DNA of 64,000 bases from Blastococcus sp. (GTDB taxonomy: Bacteria > Actinomycetota > Actinomycetes > Mycobacteriales > Geodermatophilaceae), in NCBI GenBank assembly GCA_025465355.1, contig JAODNN010000089.1:1-64000 (forward strand), written 5' to 3'. The stretch's first letter is position 1. Each line of letters opens with the position of its first letter. Below, piece by piece: positions 1 to 8,213 of this stretch. The notes under the pieces are model-generated. The model was not told the origin of the DNA. It did not search any database and was given only the letters and a program-made list of their open reading frames with translations. Both the position numbers and the translations under genes were made by a program.

Positions 1-131
1 TGGGGTATCCGGGGCCGGCTCCGGTGAAGAATCCCGCGTTGCCGGGTGAGGCCGAGGCGTATCTGGAGGACGGGATCCTCGACGTCGTGATCGACCGCGG
101 CCCGATCTACCGCCCCACACCCGACTCCTGA
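1..131 (+). CDS. C-terminal end of an unrecognised protein (partial)
   Basis: An open frame runs in from the left edge (codons from base 3) and stops with TGA at 129-131, giving about 42 residues that end in RGPIYRPTPDS. Codon third positions are mostly G or C, as in the neighbours, so it is probably the real tail of a longer gene. It faces the php-like gene, with only 21 nt between the two stop codons. I do not recognise the family from this tail and assign no function. Confidence 0.5.
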   Translation, partial: GYPGPAPVKNPALPGEAEAYLEDGILDVVIDRGPIYRPTPDS

Positions 132-152
132 CGTGCGGGCCGTCTTGGGTGC

Positions 153-1112
153 TTACGCCCTGGTCACGGTTCGCCACGTGAGCAGACGCGACGGGTTGTC
201 CACGGTGATCCGGCGGATGCTCGCCTCCTCCAGACCCTCACGGCGAAGCCACGGGACGAAACGCCACGGGATGTAGCTGTAGCCGGGGCCACCGCCCCAC
301 GAGACCCACGAGCTACGCCGGGCAAGGTCGCCGGACAGCACGACATGGTCACCGAGCCCGTCGTCGACAAGGCGAAGGATCGTCTGCACGCGCTCGGAAT
401 CGGGTTCGTACCAGTCCTTGGAGATGCAGTCGTAGCCGAGGGTGAAGCCCTCGCGGGCAAGAGCGCGATGCTCCTCGTAGCGCAGGCGCCGGTCGAGGTG
501 GCCGAGGCACACGTGGGTCGGGTCCGCGCCCGCCGCCAGAAGGATGCGTGCCTGCTCCGGCGCCATCGTCCCCGCAGTCGTGTGCGTCGTGATCGGCGCA
601 CCCGTCACGGCCTGGGCGCGGGCGGCTGCGGTGATCACGCGCTCCTCGGCGTCGGTCACTTCGTCGCGGGAGCTGCCGGCCTTGATGATCCCCGCGCGCA
701 CATCGGTGCCGTCCATTCCCGTAAGGAGGTCGTTCACCATCTCCTCGACGAGCTGGTGGACGCTGCGTGCCGCAATGTCGAGCACGCCGTCCCAGTAGTC
801 GACCGACACGTGACCGGTCGTGGCCACGACGTGCACGCCGCTCGCGCGGGAGATGCGCCGGAGCGAGCCGACGTCGCGACCGAACTCGGCGACGGTGAGT
901 TCGACGAGCGCACCGCCGCCGGCCTGGGCGAAGACCCTGAGCTCACGTACGGCCCGGGAGGGGTCGTCGAGCAGGAGGTCGTCGCCGTCGCGCAGGCGCT
1001 CGGCCGGTGCCGTGACGAGGTGTTCGTGGCAGAGCGTGAGACCGAGCTCCTCGGGGCTGACGTCGCCCAAGACGGTACGGATCCGGCCTTGACTGCCCAC
1101 GGAGGTCATCAT
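153..1112 (-). CDS. php: Phosphotriesterase-family metallohydrolase (Php-like)
   Basis: A TIM-barrel hydrolase of the phosphotriesterase/lactonase superfamily, 319 residues, close to the usual 290-330. The binuclear metal site is visible: CHEHL near residue 29, a lysine in GIIKAG that would be carboxylated, TTHT, GHLD, and the aspartate in SGDLARRS. The order of motifs resembles E. coli Php (YhfV), although that protein is reported to carry a glutamate in place of the bridging lysine, so this one looks more like a classical lactonase or esterase. It reads away from the shikimate-dehydrogenase-like gene. Two ATG codons (1112 and 1109) both lie inside the 19-bp operator candidate and no Shine-Dalgarno precedes them, so the transcript may be leaderless. 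A lactone or phosphoester substrate is likely, but the compound is unknown. Confidence 0.85.
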   Translation of the reverse strand: MMTSVGSQGRIRTVLGDVSPEELGLTLCHEHLVTAPAERLRDGDDLLLDDPSRAVRELRVFAQAGGGALVELTVAEFGRDVGSLRRISRASGVHVVATTGHVSVDYWDGVLDIAARSVHQLVEEMVNDLLTGMDGTDVRAGIIKAGSSRDEVTDAEERVITAAARAQAVTGAPITTHTTAGTMAPEQARILLAAGADPTHVCLGHLDRRLRYEEHRALAREGFTLGYDCISKDWYEPDSERVQTILRLVDDGLGDHVVLSGDLARRSSWVSWGGGPGYSYIPWRFVPWLRREGLEEASIRRITVDNPSRLLTWRTVTRA

Positions 1113-1123
1113 AACATGATGAC
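1105..1123. promoter_or_regulatory. 19-bp palindromic operator candidate, site A
   Basis: The sequence GTCATCATAACATGATGAC is a perfect inverted repeat of 8-bp arms around AAC. It covers the start codons of the php-like gene and lies 28 bp before the GTG of the divergent gene at 1151. The same 19-bp pattern returns at 2919 and 12335. The GntR/UTRA protein at 2091-2891 is the natural candidate to bind it. Confidence 0.75.
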
Positions 1124-1150
1124 AGGTTTGCGTCGGTTGGGGGAGGCTTC

Positions 1151-2104
1151 GTGCGGCGGCTGTATTTCGTCGGAGTCTCCACCTCGCGCTCCAGCATCAT
1201 GACGATCTTTCCCGCCTGGGCGGCCGCGCTGGGCCTCGACGCCGAGATCCGCGGGATCGACCTGCCCCTCGATGCCCCGGCGGATCGTCTGCGCGGCGTC
1301 CTCGAGGAGATGGCGGCCGACTCCGCGGCGGCCGGAGCTCTCATCACCACGCACAAGGCCCGGATGTTCGATTCGGCCGCGGATCGGTTCTCCGGTCTCG
1401 ACACCTGGGCTCGGCTCTGTCGTGAGGTGTCCTGCGTTGCCGTGCGCGGGCGGTCGCTGCTCGGCTGGGCGAAAGACCCGATCACCTCGCGCCAGGCCTA
1501 CACACACCTGCTCGGCGACGACCCCTGGGCCACCGGCGACACCGACGTCGTGTGCATCGGCGCCGGCGGCGCCGGGCTCGCGCTGACCGTCGCGGTTCTG
1601 GGTGAGGACCGTCAGCCGGCGCGCTACGTGCTCGTCGACAAGGACCCGCGCCGGCTCGACGTCGCGCGCGCCGCCCTTGCCCCGCTGGACGTGCGCGCGG
1701 AGGTCGACTTCGTCGTCGCGGATGGCGCGCAGGCGGCCGACCGGCTCGTGTCGGCGGCGTCGCCCGGAGCGCTCGTCGTCAACGCCACCGGCATGGGTAA
1801 GGACATTCCGGGCTCACCGGTGAGCGAGGCGGTGCGTTTCCCGCATGGCGCCGTGGCGTGGGACATGAACTACCGGGGCGACCTGCGGTTCCTGGAGATC
1901 GCGCGATCCCAGGCCGAGCACGATGGCCTGCTCGTCTCGGACGGGTGGCGATACTTCCTGCACGGCTGGACCGAGGTCATTGCCGAGATCTTCGAGGAGC
2001 CGATCGAGGGGGAGACGTTCGCCGAACTCGCGGGGATCGCCGAGCGGCTCACGGGCCGCTCCGCGCCGAGCCCTGACGCGACGGCGGGGTTCAGCCGTGG
2101 CTGA
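1151..2104 (+). CDS. Shikimate dehydrogenase-like NAD(P) oxidoreductase
   Basis: A 317-residue protein with the two-domain layout of shikimate/quinate dehydrogenases. The N-terminal half has the VGVSTSRSSIM opening and a TTHK motif near residue 75 in place of the family's catalytic-lysine motif. The second half has a glycine-rich nucleotide loop (GAGGAG) near residue 140 and NATGMG near residue 210. Start GTG 1151 is supported by GGGAGG at 1141-1146. It diverges from php across operator site A, and its end overlaps the convergent GntR gene by 14 nt. It is not placed with other aromatic-pathway genes, so it more likely oxidises or reduces a hydroxy- or keto-acid of the local pathway than shikimate. 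The family is fairly certain and the substrate is not known. Confidence 0.75.
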   Translation: MRRLYFVGVSTSRSSIMTIFPAWAAALGLDAEIRGIDLPLDAPADRLRGVLEEMAADSAAAGALITTHKARMFDSAADRFSGLDTWARLCREVSCVAVRGRSLLGWAKDPITSRQAYTHLLGDDPWATGDTDVVCIGAGGAGLALTVAVLGEDRQPARYVLVDKDPRRLDVARAALAPLDVRAEVDFVVADGAQAADRLVSAASPGALVVNATGMGKDIPGSPVSEAVRFPHGAVAWDMNYRGDLRFLEIARSQAEHDGLLVSDGWRYFLHGWTEVIAEIFEEPIEGETFAELAGIAERLTGRSAPSPDATAGFSRG

Positions 2105-2891
2105 GCAGCGAGGGAAGGCCGCCGACACGGTTCTCCCGGACGACGTCCATCTCGACCTTCACCCGGTCGGCGCGATGCCAGGCCTGGAAGCACTCGAGCA
2201 CCCGCTGGTCGCTGGTCCGGGCGACCGACTCGATGTAGAGCAGTGGATCGCCCGGGTCGACCTCGAGGAGTCTGGTGATCATCCCGCTGGCGGCGATCGC
2301 CTCGATCGAGCGGTGGCCGGCGTCGATGTGCAGGCCGAAATTGTCTTCAAGGAGGCGGTAGAGCGACGCCGTCGACAGATCTGCTGTACGCAGGAATTCC
2401 AGCAGTTCGGCGTCGTCCCTGTTCAGGTAGGACTTCGTGAACGCGACGACCTCGTCGTTGACGGCGCGCAGCCGCACGATCTCGATGCAGTGCGAGCCCG
2501 GGGGAACTCCGAGCAGCTCGCGCACGCGACCGGCCACCTCGATGCGGTCGATGCTGAGGACGGTGCTGGTCACGGAGTGGCCGTGGCTGGTCATGTCCTC
2601 GAAGAAGCCGACCGTGCTCTCCATGAACTGCTCGGAGATCTTGGGTCTGGCGACGAAGGTGCCCTTGCCGCGGATGCGCTGGAGCACGCCCTCGTGGACG
2701 AGTTCGCCGACCGCCTGCCGCACCACGGTGCGCGAGACGCCGTAGCGCTGGCACATCTCGGACTCCGAAGCCATGAGATGGCCGGGCTCCAGCTTGTCCC
2801 GAGCGATCTCCCGCATGAGCAACTGCTTCAGTTGTTCGTAGTAGGGGAGCCGGGAGTCGTGCGTGATCTCACTGATCTCACTGACCTCCAT
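2091..2891 (-). CDS. GntR-family transcriptional regulator with UTRA domain
   Basis: A 266-residue HutC-subfamily GntR repressor. The winged helix occupies roughly residues 10-80 (YYEQLKQLLMREIARDKL, then the typical CQRYGVSRTVVRQAV helix-turn-helix and a wing with IRGKGTFV). The UTRA ligand-binding domain follows from about residue 95 to the end. It diverges from the yhfU operon; operator site B lies 28 bp upstream of its start, so autoregulation is likely. Sites A and C, which share the site B pattern, lie in the other two divergent promoters of the block, so I infer that it controls all of them. UTRA domains usually bind a small sugar- or amine-phosphate metabolite, so the inducer is probably a pathway intermediate. 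Confidence 0.9.
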   Translation of the reverse strand: MEVSEISEITHDSRLPYYEQLKQLLMREIARDKLEPGHLMASESEMCQRYGVSRTVVRQAVGELVHEGVLQRIRGKGTFVARPKISEQFMESTVGFFEDMTSHGHSVTSTVLSIDRIEVAGRVRELLGVPPGSHCIEIVRLRAVNDEVVAFTKSYLNRDDAELLEFLRTADLSTASLYRLLEDNFGLHIDAGHRSIEAIAASGMITRLLEVDPGDPLLYIESVARTSDQRVLECFQAWHRADRVKVEMDVVRENRVGGLPSLLSHG

Positions 2892-2918
2892 ACCGCGATT
2901 TTAGCAGGCAGGGATGAT

Positions 2919-2937
2919 GTCACGACGTAACGATGAC
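2919..2937. promoter_or_regulatory. 19-bp operator candidate, site B
   Basis: Read on the minus strand this is GTCATCGTTACGTCGTGAC, matching the consensus of sites A and C. It lies between the GntR gene (start 2891) and yhfU (start 2982). The ATGAC at its right end (2933) occupies the place that holds the start codon of the gene reading out of sites A and C. Here that position starts only an out-of-frame reading, so it may mark the transcription start of the yhfU operon, giving a leader of about 49 nt. Confidence 0.7.
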
Positions 2938-2981
2938 TGTTCGCGCCATTCCTTACCCCTCAATGATGAAGGGAACCGACA

Positions 2982-3389
2982 ATGACCGAAAGTCGACCGA
3001 TCAGGGTCGTGGCCGCCGGCGTGGACGCGCCGACCATGGCCCAGCTCGCTCAGGACGCCGGAGGCGGCCGGGTCGAGGCCGCGGCGCTGGGCGACATGCA
3101 GGGCGCGCGCCTGGTCAAGAAGGGCCAGGCCGACTACTACATCGGTACCTGCTGGTCGGGTGGGGGTGGCGCACTCGCCGCGGCGACCGCGATTCTCGGA
3201 GCGAACCAGGTGGGCATCGTCGGGACGCCCGGAATGGTGGTGACCGAGGAGCGTGTGCGCACGATGGTCGGTGAGGGGCGGATCGCTTTCGGCTTCGCCT
3301 ACGAGCAGACCACCACGGCGATCCCGATCATCATCAGGGAGATCCTTTCCCACCGCGACGTCCAGTCCGGCGGCGGCAGCGATGGCTGA
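2982..3389 (+). CDS. yhfU: DUF2620 protein (YhfU-like)
   Basis: A 135-residue protein recognised by ADYYIGTCWSGGGGALAAA near residues 48-68 and a following AILGANQVGIVGTPG stretch, the signature of the DUF2620 family typified by E. coli YhfU. Its biochemical role is unknown. A purine-rich GAAGGGA lies about 10 bp before the ATG. It is first in the operon yhfU-yhfY-yhfW-yhfX-HPr-EI, and its stop overlaps the next ATG by 8 nt. The glycine-rich loop suggests phosphate or nucleotide binding, but this is inference only. Confidence 0.8.
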   Translation: MTESRPIRVVAAGVDAPTMAQLAQDAGGGRVEAAALGDMQGARLVKKGQADYYIGTCWSGGGGALAAATAILGANQVGIVGTPGMVVTEERVRTMVGEGRIAFGFAYEQTTTAIPIIIREILSHRDVQSGGGSDG

Positions 3390-3804
3390 GAACCAGCCCA
3401 CCGACGAGCAGCTCCGCGCTCAGCTGGCCGACGAGTTCGCCGAGCGACTCGACATGCTCGAAGAGTCGGGCCAGGTCACCAAGCTGGCCCGCCGGCTCAC
3501 CGAGCTCTCGCTCGCCGATCTTGCCTCGCAGCTGGGGCTGCGCCCCACGGAGGACAACGCCGCGCAGTTCGTCACGCACCTGGCGATAGCACTCACCCGG
3601 ATCAACCGGGGGGATCCGGAGATCACCGTCTCGCCGGTGGCCGTCGAGGAGATCGCGGACCGGCACCGGGAGCGCGAGGCCGTCACGCGCGTCATGCATG
3701 ACTGCTCCCGGCTGCTCCAGCGCGACGTCCCCGAATCAGAGATCGCGTACATGACCGTTCACCTGTCAGCGATGGTCGATCTCCACGCAGGGTCTGGCCA
3801 GTGA
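3382..3804 (+). CDS. yhfY: Stand-alone PRD-domain protein (YhfY-like)
   Basis: A 140-residue protein that consists of one PTS regulation domain without any DNA-binding domain. Two conserved histidine contexts are visible, FVTHLAIALTRI near residue 64 and YMTVHLSAM near residue 129; these are the sites phosphorylated by HPr-P in PRD regulators such as LicT or BglG. E. coli yhfY encodes a similar isolated PRD. HPr and EI are encoded three genes downstream in the same operon, so this protein is a plausible local phosphoryl acceptor. The start ATG at 3382 lies inside the end of yhfU and the stop overlaps the GTG of yhfW, which indicates translational coupling. Confidence 0.8.
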   Translation: MAENQPTDEQLRAQLADEFAERLDMLEESGQVTKLARRLTELSLADLASQLGLRPTEDNAAQFVTHLAIALTRINRGDPEITVSPVAVEEIADRHREREAVTRVMHDCSRLLQRDVPESEIAYMTVHLSAMVDLHAGSGQ

Positions 3805-5006
3805 GCCGGAGGGCCGTCATCGTCGTGCTCGACGGGTTGGGCGTGGGAGCGACCCCCGACGCCGGACCGGACGAGCTCAGCAGGAACACCCTCGGCCACA
3901 TCGCCGAGCGGGTCGGGCTGCACCTGCCCGTGCTCGCGTCGCTGGGGCTCGGCCGCGTGGCCGGGGGCGCGCTGGCCGATGTCGCGGCGCCACGCGCCGC
4001 CTTCGGCCGCGTCTCGCCCGTGCACCCGGGGGCGGATACGTACATGGGGCACCAGGAACTCATGGGAGGTGGGTTCTCGCTCGTCGAGTTCCTGCTCCTG
4101 GAGGAGCTCGCCCCCACGGTCACCGAGGCACTCACCGCTGCAGGGCACCACGTCGAGCCACTCATCCCCGGTCAGTCCATGCTCCTCGTCGACGGCGTCG
4201 CGGTGGTGCACGACAACGTGGAGGCACGTGCCCGGCTGAACGTCAACGTCACGGCCTCGCTCGACGACGTCACCTTCGACGCGCTGAGCGAGATCGGCCA
4301 GGTCGTCCGCCGGGCCATACGGGTCTCGCGGGTGATCGTCGTCGGCAGCCGTGGCTACACCGTCGAGGACATCCGGAAGCACATCGTGCACCGCGGAGGA
4401 GGCCAGATCGGCGTCGATACTCCCGGGCTCGGCGTCTACAACGAGCACTACCAGGTGCGCCATCTCGGTCTGGACTTCCCGGTCGAGCGCCAGCTGCCCA
4501 CGCGGATGCGCGAGGCCGGAGGTGACGTCGTGCTCCTCGGAAAGGCCGCCGACGTCGTGCGCTGCGAGGGCGCGGTGGCGGAGAACCTGGTCGCCACGGC
4601 CGAGGTGTTCGACGCGGCCGTGCGCCATCTCGACGCGATGGAACACGGATTGATCGTGGCCAACGTGCAGGAGACCGACCTCGCCGGGCACGAGGAAGAC
4701 CCTGATCGCTACGCGCGCGTGCTGGCCACCGTCGACACCCGGCTGACCGACCTCATCGACCGCATGGGAGCCGACGACTGCCTGTTCATCACGGCAGACC
4801 ACGGCAACGATCCGACCTCCGGGAGCAGCCGGCACACCCGCGAATATGTGCCGCTGCTCGCCTACGGTCCGTCGCTCGCGCCCGTCGACCTCGGCGTGCG
4901 CGCGACTCTTGCCGACGTCGGTGCCACCGTTGCCGACCTCTTCGGCGTGCTTCCGCTCGAGTCGGGGACGTCGTTCGCAAAGGAGCTCCTGTGTTCGTCG
5001 ACGTGA
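3801..5006 (+). CDS. yhfW: Phosphopentomutase-like metalloenzyme (YhfW-like)
   Basis: A 401-residue member of the alkaline-phosphatase superfamily that follows the phosphopentomutase plan. The first metal aspartate is in VVLDGLGVG at the N-terminus, a PGADTYMGHQELMGGG segment near residue 75 replaces the DeoB cap entry, and the C-terminal metal motif TADHGNDPT lies near residue 332, followed by a histidine in SSRHTREYVP. It resembles E. coli YhfW, which is annotated as a mutase. It most likely moves or transfers a phosphate on a pathway intermediate. GTG start 3801 overlaps the yhfY stop; its own end overlaps yhfX by 16 nt. Confidence 0.85.
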   Translation: MSRRAVIVVLDGLGVGATPDAGPDELSRNTLGHIAERVGLHLPVLASLGLGRVAGGALADVAAPRAAFGRVSPVHPGADTYMGHQELMGGGFSLVEFLLLEELAPTVTEALTAAGHHVEPLIPGQSMLLVDGVAVVHDNVEARARLNVNVTASLDDVTFDALSEIGQVVRRAIRVSRVIVVGSRGYTVEDIRKHIVHRGGGQIGVDTPGLGVYNEHYQVRHLGLDFPVERQLPTRMREAGGDVVLLGKAADVVRCEGAVAENLVATAEVFDAAVRHLDAMEHGLIVANVQETDLAGHEEDPDRYARVLATVDTRLTDLIDRMGADDCLFITADHGNDPTSGSSRHTREYVPLLAYGPSLAPVDLGVRATLADVGATVADLFGVLPLESGTSFAKELLCSST

Positions 5007-6205
5007 CCTGCCGCCGGAACCCGGACCTCATCGACAGCGCCGTCGAGCTGCATCAGGCCGGCCGGATCCCGTCGAACTGCTACGTCGTCGACCTCGACAC
5101 GGTGTCCCGCAATGCCGCGCACGTGGCCCGCGCCGCCGGTGGTCTCGGGCTCACCCCGTACCAGATGACCAAGCAGTTCGGCCGCAACCCGGTGGTCGCG
5201 AAGGCCGTCGCCGACGCTGGGATCTCGCGCGTGGTCGCGGTCGACTTCGAGGAGGCGCGCCTCCTGGACAGCCACGGTCTGCGGATGGGCCACGTCGGGC
5301 ACCTCGTGCAGATTCCGGCGCGCGACGTCCCGCTGGCGGCCGACATGGAGGCCGACTTCCTCACGGTCTTCGGCTACGAGCAGGCCGAACGAATCAGCGC
5401 CGTCATGGCAGCGCGGGGCCGCACGCAGGACCTCACCCTGCGGGTGGTCGGTCCGAACGACACCTTCTACGCGGCCCAGCGCGGCGGTGTCACTGTCGAC
5501 GACGCCGTGGACGTCGCCCGACGCATCGACCGCCTTCCCGGCGTGCGGCTCCGCGGCGTGACCAGCTTTCCCGTGGTGCTCTGGGACGAGCCGACGCAGT
5601 CGTTCGCGCCGACGGCCAACCTGAGCACACTCGGCGAGGTGTCCGCGGCCCTGAACGCCGCGGGCCTGGACGCGCCGGTCGTCAACGCCCCGAGCGCGTG
5701 CTGCTCGGCGACGTTCGAGCTCAAGGCGCGGGCCGGCGCAACGCATGTGGAGCCCGGCTCCTGCCTGACCGGTCAGACGCCGCTGCACGCCGTGAGCGAC
5801 GAGCCGGAGCGCCCGGCGATGATCTACGTCTCGGAGGTCTCGCACCTCACGCGCGACGCCGTGTACGGCATCGCCGGAGGTCTCTACCCCCGGTCGAAGG
5901 CGCGCAGAGCATTGATCTACCGCACCGCGGGGGCTACGCCGATCAACGCGCGGGTGGAGCTGGACCCGCCCGAGGCCATCGACTACTACGGCACCCTGCA
6001 TGTCGACGATCCCTCGACCGTCCGGGTCGGCGACACCGTCGTCTACGCCTTCCGTGCCCAGGTCTTCGTGAGCAAGTGCTTCGTCGCCGTCGTGAGCGGC
6101 ATCGGTTCCGACCCTCAGCTCGAGGGTGTGTACACCAGCACCGGCTTCCGGCTGGGGGAGGACCTTCTCCCGGTCGGTGGCCTCAGCCGAAGGGCGGCGT
6201 CATGA
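4991..6205 (+). CDS. yhfX: Fold-type III PLP enzyme (YhfX-like, alanine-racemase-like)
   Basis: A 404-residue PLP-dependent protein of the alanine racemase/D-amino acid fold. The expected Schiff-base lysine is in YQMTKQFGRNP near residue 59, in the first strand of the barrel, and a C-terminal beta domain follows from about residue 275. The opening (NPDLIDSAVELHQAG, NCYVVDLD) and VTSFP, VNAPSACCSAT and YVSEVSHL segments match E. coli YhfX closely as I remember it. Start GTG 4991 has AGGAG eight bases upstream. It probably racemises or eliminates on an amino compound made or used by the aminotransferases of the block; the substrate is unknown. Confidence 0.88.
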   Translation: MFVDVTCRRNPDLIDSAVELHQAGRIPSNCYVVDLDTVSRNAAHVARAAGGLGLTPYQMTKQFGRNPVVAKAVADAGISRVVAVDFEEARLLDSHGLRMGHVGHLVQIPARDVPLAADMEADFLTVFGYEQAERISAVMAARGRTQDLTLRVVGPNDTFYAAQRGGVTVDDAVDVARRIDRLPGVRLRGVTSFPVVLWDEPTQSFAPTANLSTLGEVSAALNAAGLDAPVVNAPSACCSATFELKARAGATHVEPGSCLTGQTPLHAVSDEPERPAMIYVSEVSHLTRDAVYGIAGGLYPRSKARRALIYRTAGATPINARVELDPPEAIDYYGTLHVDDPSTVRVGDTVVYAFRAQVFVSKCFVAVVSGIGSDPQLEGVYTSTGFRLGEDLLPVGGLSRRAAS

Positions 6206-6480
6206 GTGTCTCGAGTTCCGTAGTCATCACCGACCCGCTGGGACTGCACGCGCGTCCGGCAGCCCAGTTCGTGGAGAAGGCGCGGACGTTCGCGTCCGAC
6301 GTCACTCTCGACAAGGACGGCACGTCGGCCAACTGCAAGAGCTTGCTGTCGATCCTCAAGCTGGGTGTCACCCAGGGCACCGAGGTCACGGTCACGGCGT
6401 CGGGCGACGACGAACAGGGTGCTCTCGACGCCCTCCTCGCGCTGCTGCAGGCAGAGCCTGAAGCGGAGCGGTCCCCGTGA
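6202..6480 (+). CDS. ptsH: PTS phosphocarrier protein HPr
   Basis: A 92-residue HPr. The phosphorylatable His16 lies in GLHARPAAQF, and Ser47 in KSLLSILKLG corresponds to the regulatory Ser46 of Gram-positive HPr. Both are intact, so a functional carrier is expected. It overlaps the yhfX stop by 4 nt (ATGA) and the EI start by 4 nt. No sugar-specific EIIA, EIIB or EIIC gene lies anywhere in the window. A dedicated HPr/EI pair inside the yhf-like operon therefore points to phosphorylation of YhfY or of an EII encoded elsewhere. Confidence 0.95.
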   Translation: MSVSSSVVITDPLGLHARPAAQFVEKARTFASDVTLDKDGTSANCKSLLSILKLGVTQGTEVTVTASGDDEQGALDALLALLQAEPEAERSP

Positions 6481-8168
6481 TGCTCCACGGCATCGGCGCC
6501 TCGCCGGGGACGGCCGTGGGACGCCTTGTTCTTCTGGGGGGGATCGACGTCGATATGGACGGCGATCCGGAGACCGCGGCCCCGGGATCCGTCGAGGACT
6601 CTCTCGCGCGGCTGACCGTGGCGATCGCCACGAGCCGCGAGGAGATCGTCGCGATCGCCGCCGCCGCGCGCGACCGGATCGGCGCCGAGCACGCGGCGAT
6701 CGTCGAGGCCCAGCTGCTCGTCCTCGACGACCCCGAGTGGTACGGGCCGGTCGTCGACGCGATCCGGGCCGGCGCGACGCCGACGGCCGCGGCCTGGGCC
6801 ACGAGCCAGGAGATCGCCGACCTGCTCGGTTCACTCGAGGACCCTTACCTGCGCGAGCGTTCGGCCGACATCCTCGATGTCGGTCAGCGCGTGGTCGGCC
6901 ATCTCACGGGATCCTCGCGCGCCGAGGCGCTGAGCGACCTCAGCGGTGACGTGGTCATCGGCGCCCATGAGCTGACGCCCACCGACACCCTCGGTCTCGA
7001 TCCCGATGTCGTGCGCGGCATCGTCACCGAGGTCGGGGCGCGGACCTCGCACGCCGCGATCCTCGCCCGCCAGCTCGGCATCCCCGCAGTGGTCGGCGCG
7101 ACCGGGCTCCTCGAGTTCGCGAACAACGGCAATCTCGTCGTGGTCGACGGTGACGCCGGCGTGTGCACCGTCAACCCTGAGCCCGACCTGGTCGACCGGG
7201 CCCGTGCGGACGCGGCCTCGCGTGCCGGGCGGGTGGTCCTCCGTCAGACGGTGACGACGAGTGATGGCATCCCTGTCCTCGTGTACGCCAACGCGAGCAG
7301 CCCGCAGGACGTCGAGCGGGCCGTGCGGTGGGGCGCCGACGGCATCGGGCTGTTTCGCACCGAGTTCTTCTTCATGCAGTCTCAGAGCCTCCCCGACGAG
7401 GAGGCGCAGGCGGCGTACTACGGCGCGGCCGCCGAGGCCGCCGGCGGCCGCCCGATCACCTTCCGCACCCTGGACGTCGGGGGCGACAAGCCGGTGCCCG
7501 GCCTGCACGTCGAGGCCGAGGAGAACCCGTTCCTCGGGGTTCGTGGCGTTCGGCTCACGCTGGCGCACCGGCGGGTCTTCGACGACCAGCTCCGCGCACT
7601 GGCGCGTACGGCGGCGCGGTACGCGAACGTGAGCGTCATGGTGCCGATGGTCTCGGGGCTCGAGGAGCTCGACGAGGTGCGTGCGGTGCTCGAGGAGGTG
7701 GCGCCCGCGGCAGCGTTCCGGTTCGGGACGATGGTCGAGGTCCCCAGTGTCGCGGTGCTGGCCGCGGAAATGGCCGAGGAAGTGGACTTCCTCAGCGTCG
7801 GCACCAACGACCTGACCGCGTACCTGCTCGCCGCCGACCGAGGCAACAAGCACCTGCACTACCTCTACACCGAGTTCCACCCGGCCGTACTCCGCGTGCT
7901 GCACCAGATCCTCGTCGGCGCGGGGACCACGCCGGTGAGTGTCTGTGGCGAGGTCGCCGGCGATCCCCGCTCGCTGCCGCTGCTCGTGGGTCTGGGCTTC
8001 CGGCAGCTGAGCGTGTCCGGGCCGCTCGTGCCCGAGATCAAGGCGCGCATCCAGCGGCTCGACTCGGTCGGCATCGGGCGGATCGCGGAGTCGGTGCTCC
8101 GCGCCCGGAGGCACGCCGATGTCGAGGCTGCGCTCGAGGAGCTCAGCGCGCTCGTGGAGCCACGCTGA
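6477..8168 (+). CDS. ptsI: PTS enzyme I (PEP-protein phosphotransferase)
   Basis: A 563-residue enzyme I, close to the standard 570-575. The N-terminal domain carries the HPr-binding region and the phosphorylated histidine in GARTSHAAILARQLGIP near residue 193. The C-terminal PEP-binding TIM barrel shows LFRTEF, the FRTLDVGGDKP segment, VGTNDLTAYLLAADRGN and the active cysteine in VCGEVAGD. The start is GTG 6477 or ATG 6480; the former overlaps the HPr stop. It should transfer phosphate from PEP to the neighbouring HPr. It ends the forward operon, and a strong hairpin follows at 8182-8206. Confidence 0.95.
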   Translation: MMLHGIGASPGTAVGRLVLLGGIDVDMDGDPETAAPGSVEDSLARLTVAIATSREEIVAIAAAARDRIGAEHAAIVEAQLLVLDDPEWYGPVVDAIRAGATPTAAAWATSQEIADLLGSLEDPYLRERSADILDVGQRVVGHLTGSSRAEALSDLSGDVVIGAHELTPTDTLGLDPDVVRGIVTEVGARTSHAAILARQLGIPAVVGATGLLEFANNGNLVVVDGDAGVCTVNPEPDLVDRARADAASRAGRVVLRQTVTTSDGIPVLVYANASSPQDVERAVRWGADGIGLFRTEFFFMQSQSLPDEEAQAAYYGAAAEAAGGRPITFRTLDVGGDKPVPGLHVEAEENPFLGVRGVRLTLAHRRVFDDQLRALARTAARYANVSVMVPMVSGLEELDEVRAVLEEVAPAAAFRFGTMVEVPSVAVLAAEMAEEVDFLSVGTNDLTAYLLAADRGNKHLHYLYTEFHPAVLRVLHQILVGAGTTPVSVCGEVAGDPRSLPLLVGLGFRQLSVSGPLVPEIKARIQRLDSVGIGRIAESVLRARRHADVEAALEELSALVEPR

Positions 8169-8181
8169 TTCCTCCTGCGTG

Positions 8182-8206
8182 GGCGCGCAGCTGAGAGCTG
8201 CGCGCC
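8182..8206. terminator. Bidirectional hairpin between convergent operons
   Basis: An 11-bp perfect stem (GGCGCGCAGCT paired with AGCTGCGCGCC) closes a GAG loop in the 45-nt gap between the ends of the EI gene and the convergent dehydrogenase gene. There is no U-tract, which is common for terminators in high-GC actinobacteria. Confidence 0.7.
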
Positions 8207-8213
8207 ACGACAG

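Noticed and set aside
345-1202. Long open frame on the plus strand across the php gene
   Set aside because: Arg/Val/Asp-rich antisense shadow without domain logic; the minus-strand frame has a full phosphotriesterase metal site.
2933-3274. 113-codon frame starting at the ATG in operator site B
   Set aside because: It overlaps yhfU out of frame and turns Arg/Gly-rich; the ATG is better read as a transcription-start mark than as a gene.
4846-6480. 544-codon open frame over yhfW/yhfX
   Set aside because: Most of it is Arg/Gly/Pro-rich shadow; only its last part coincides with the HPr gene, which has its own ATG at 6202.
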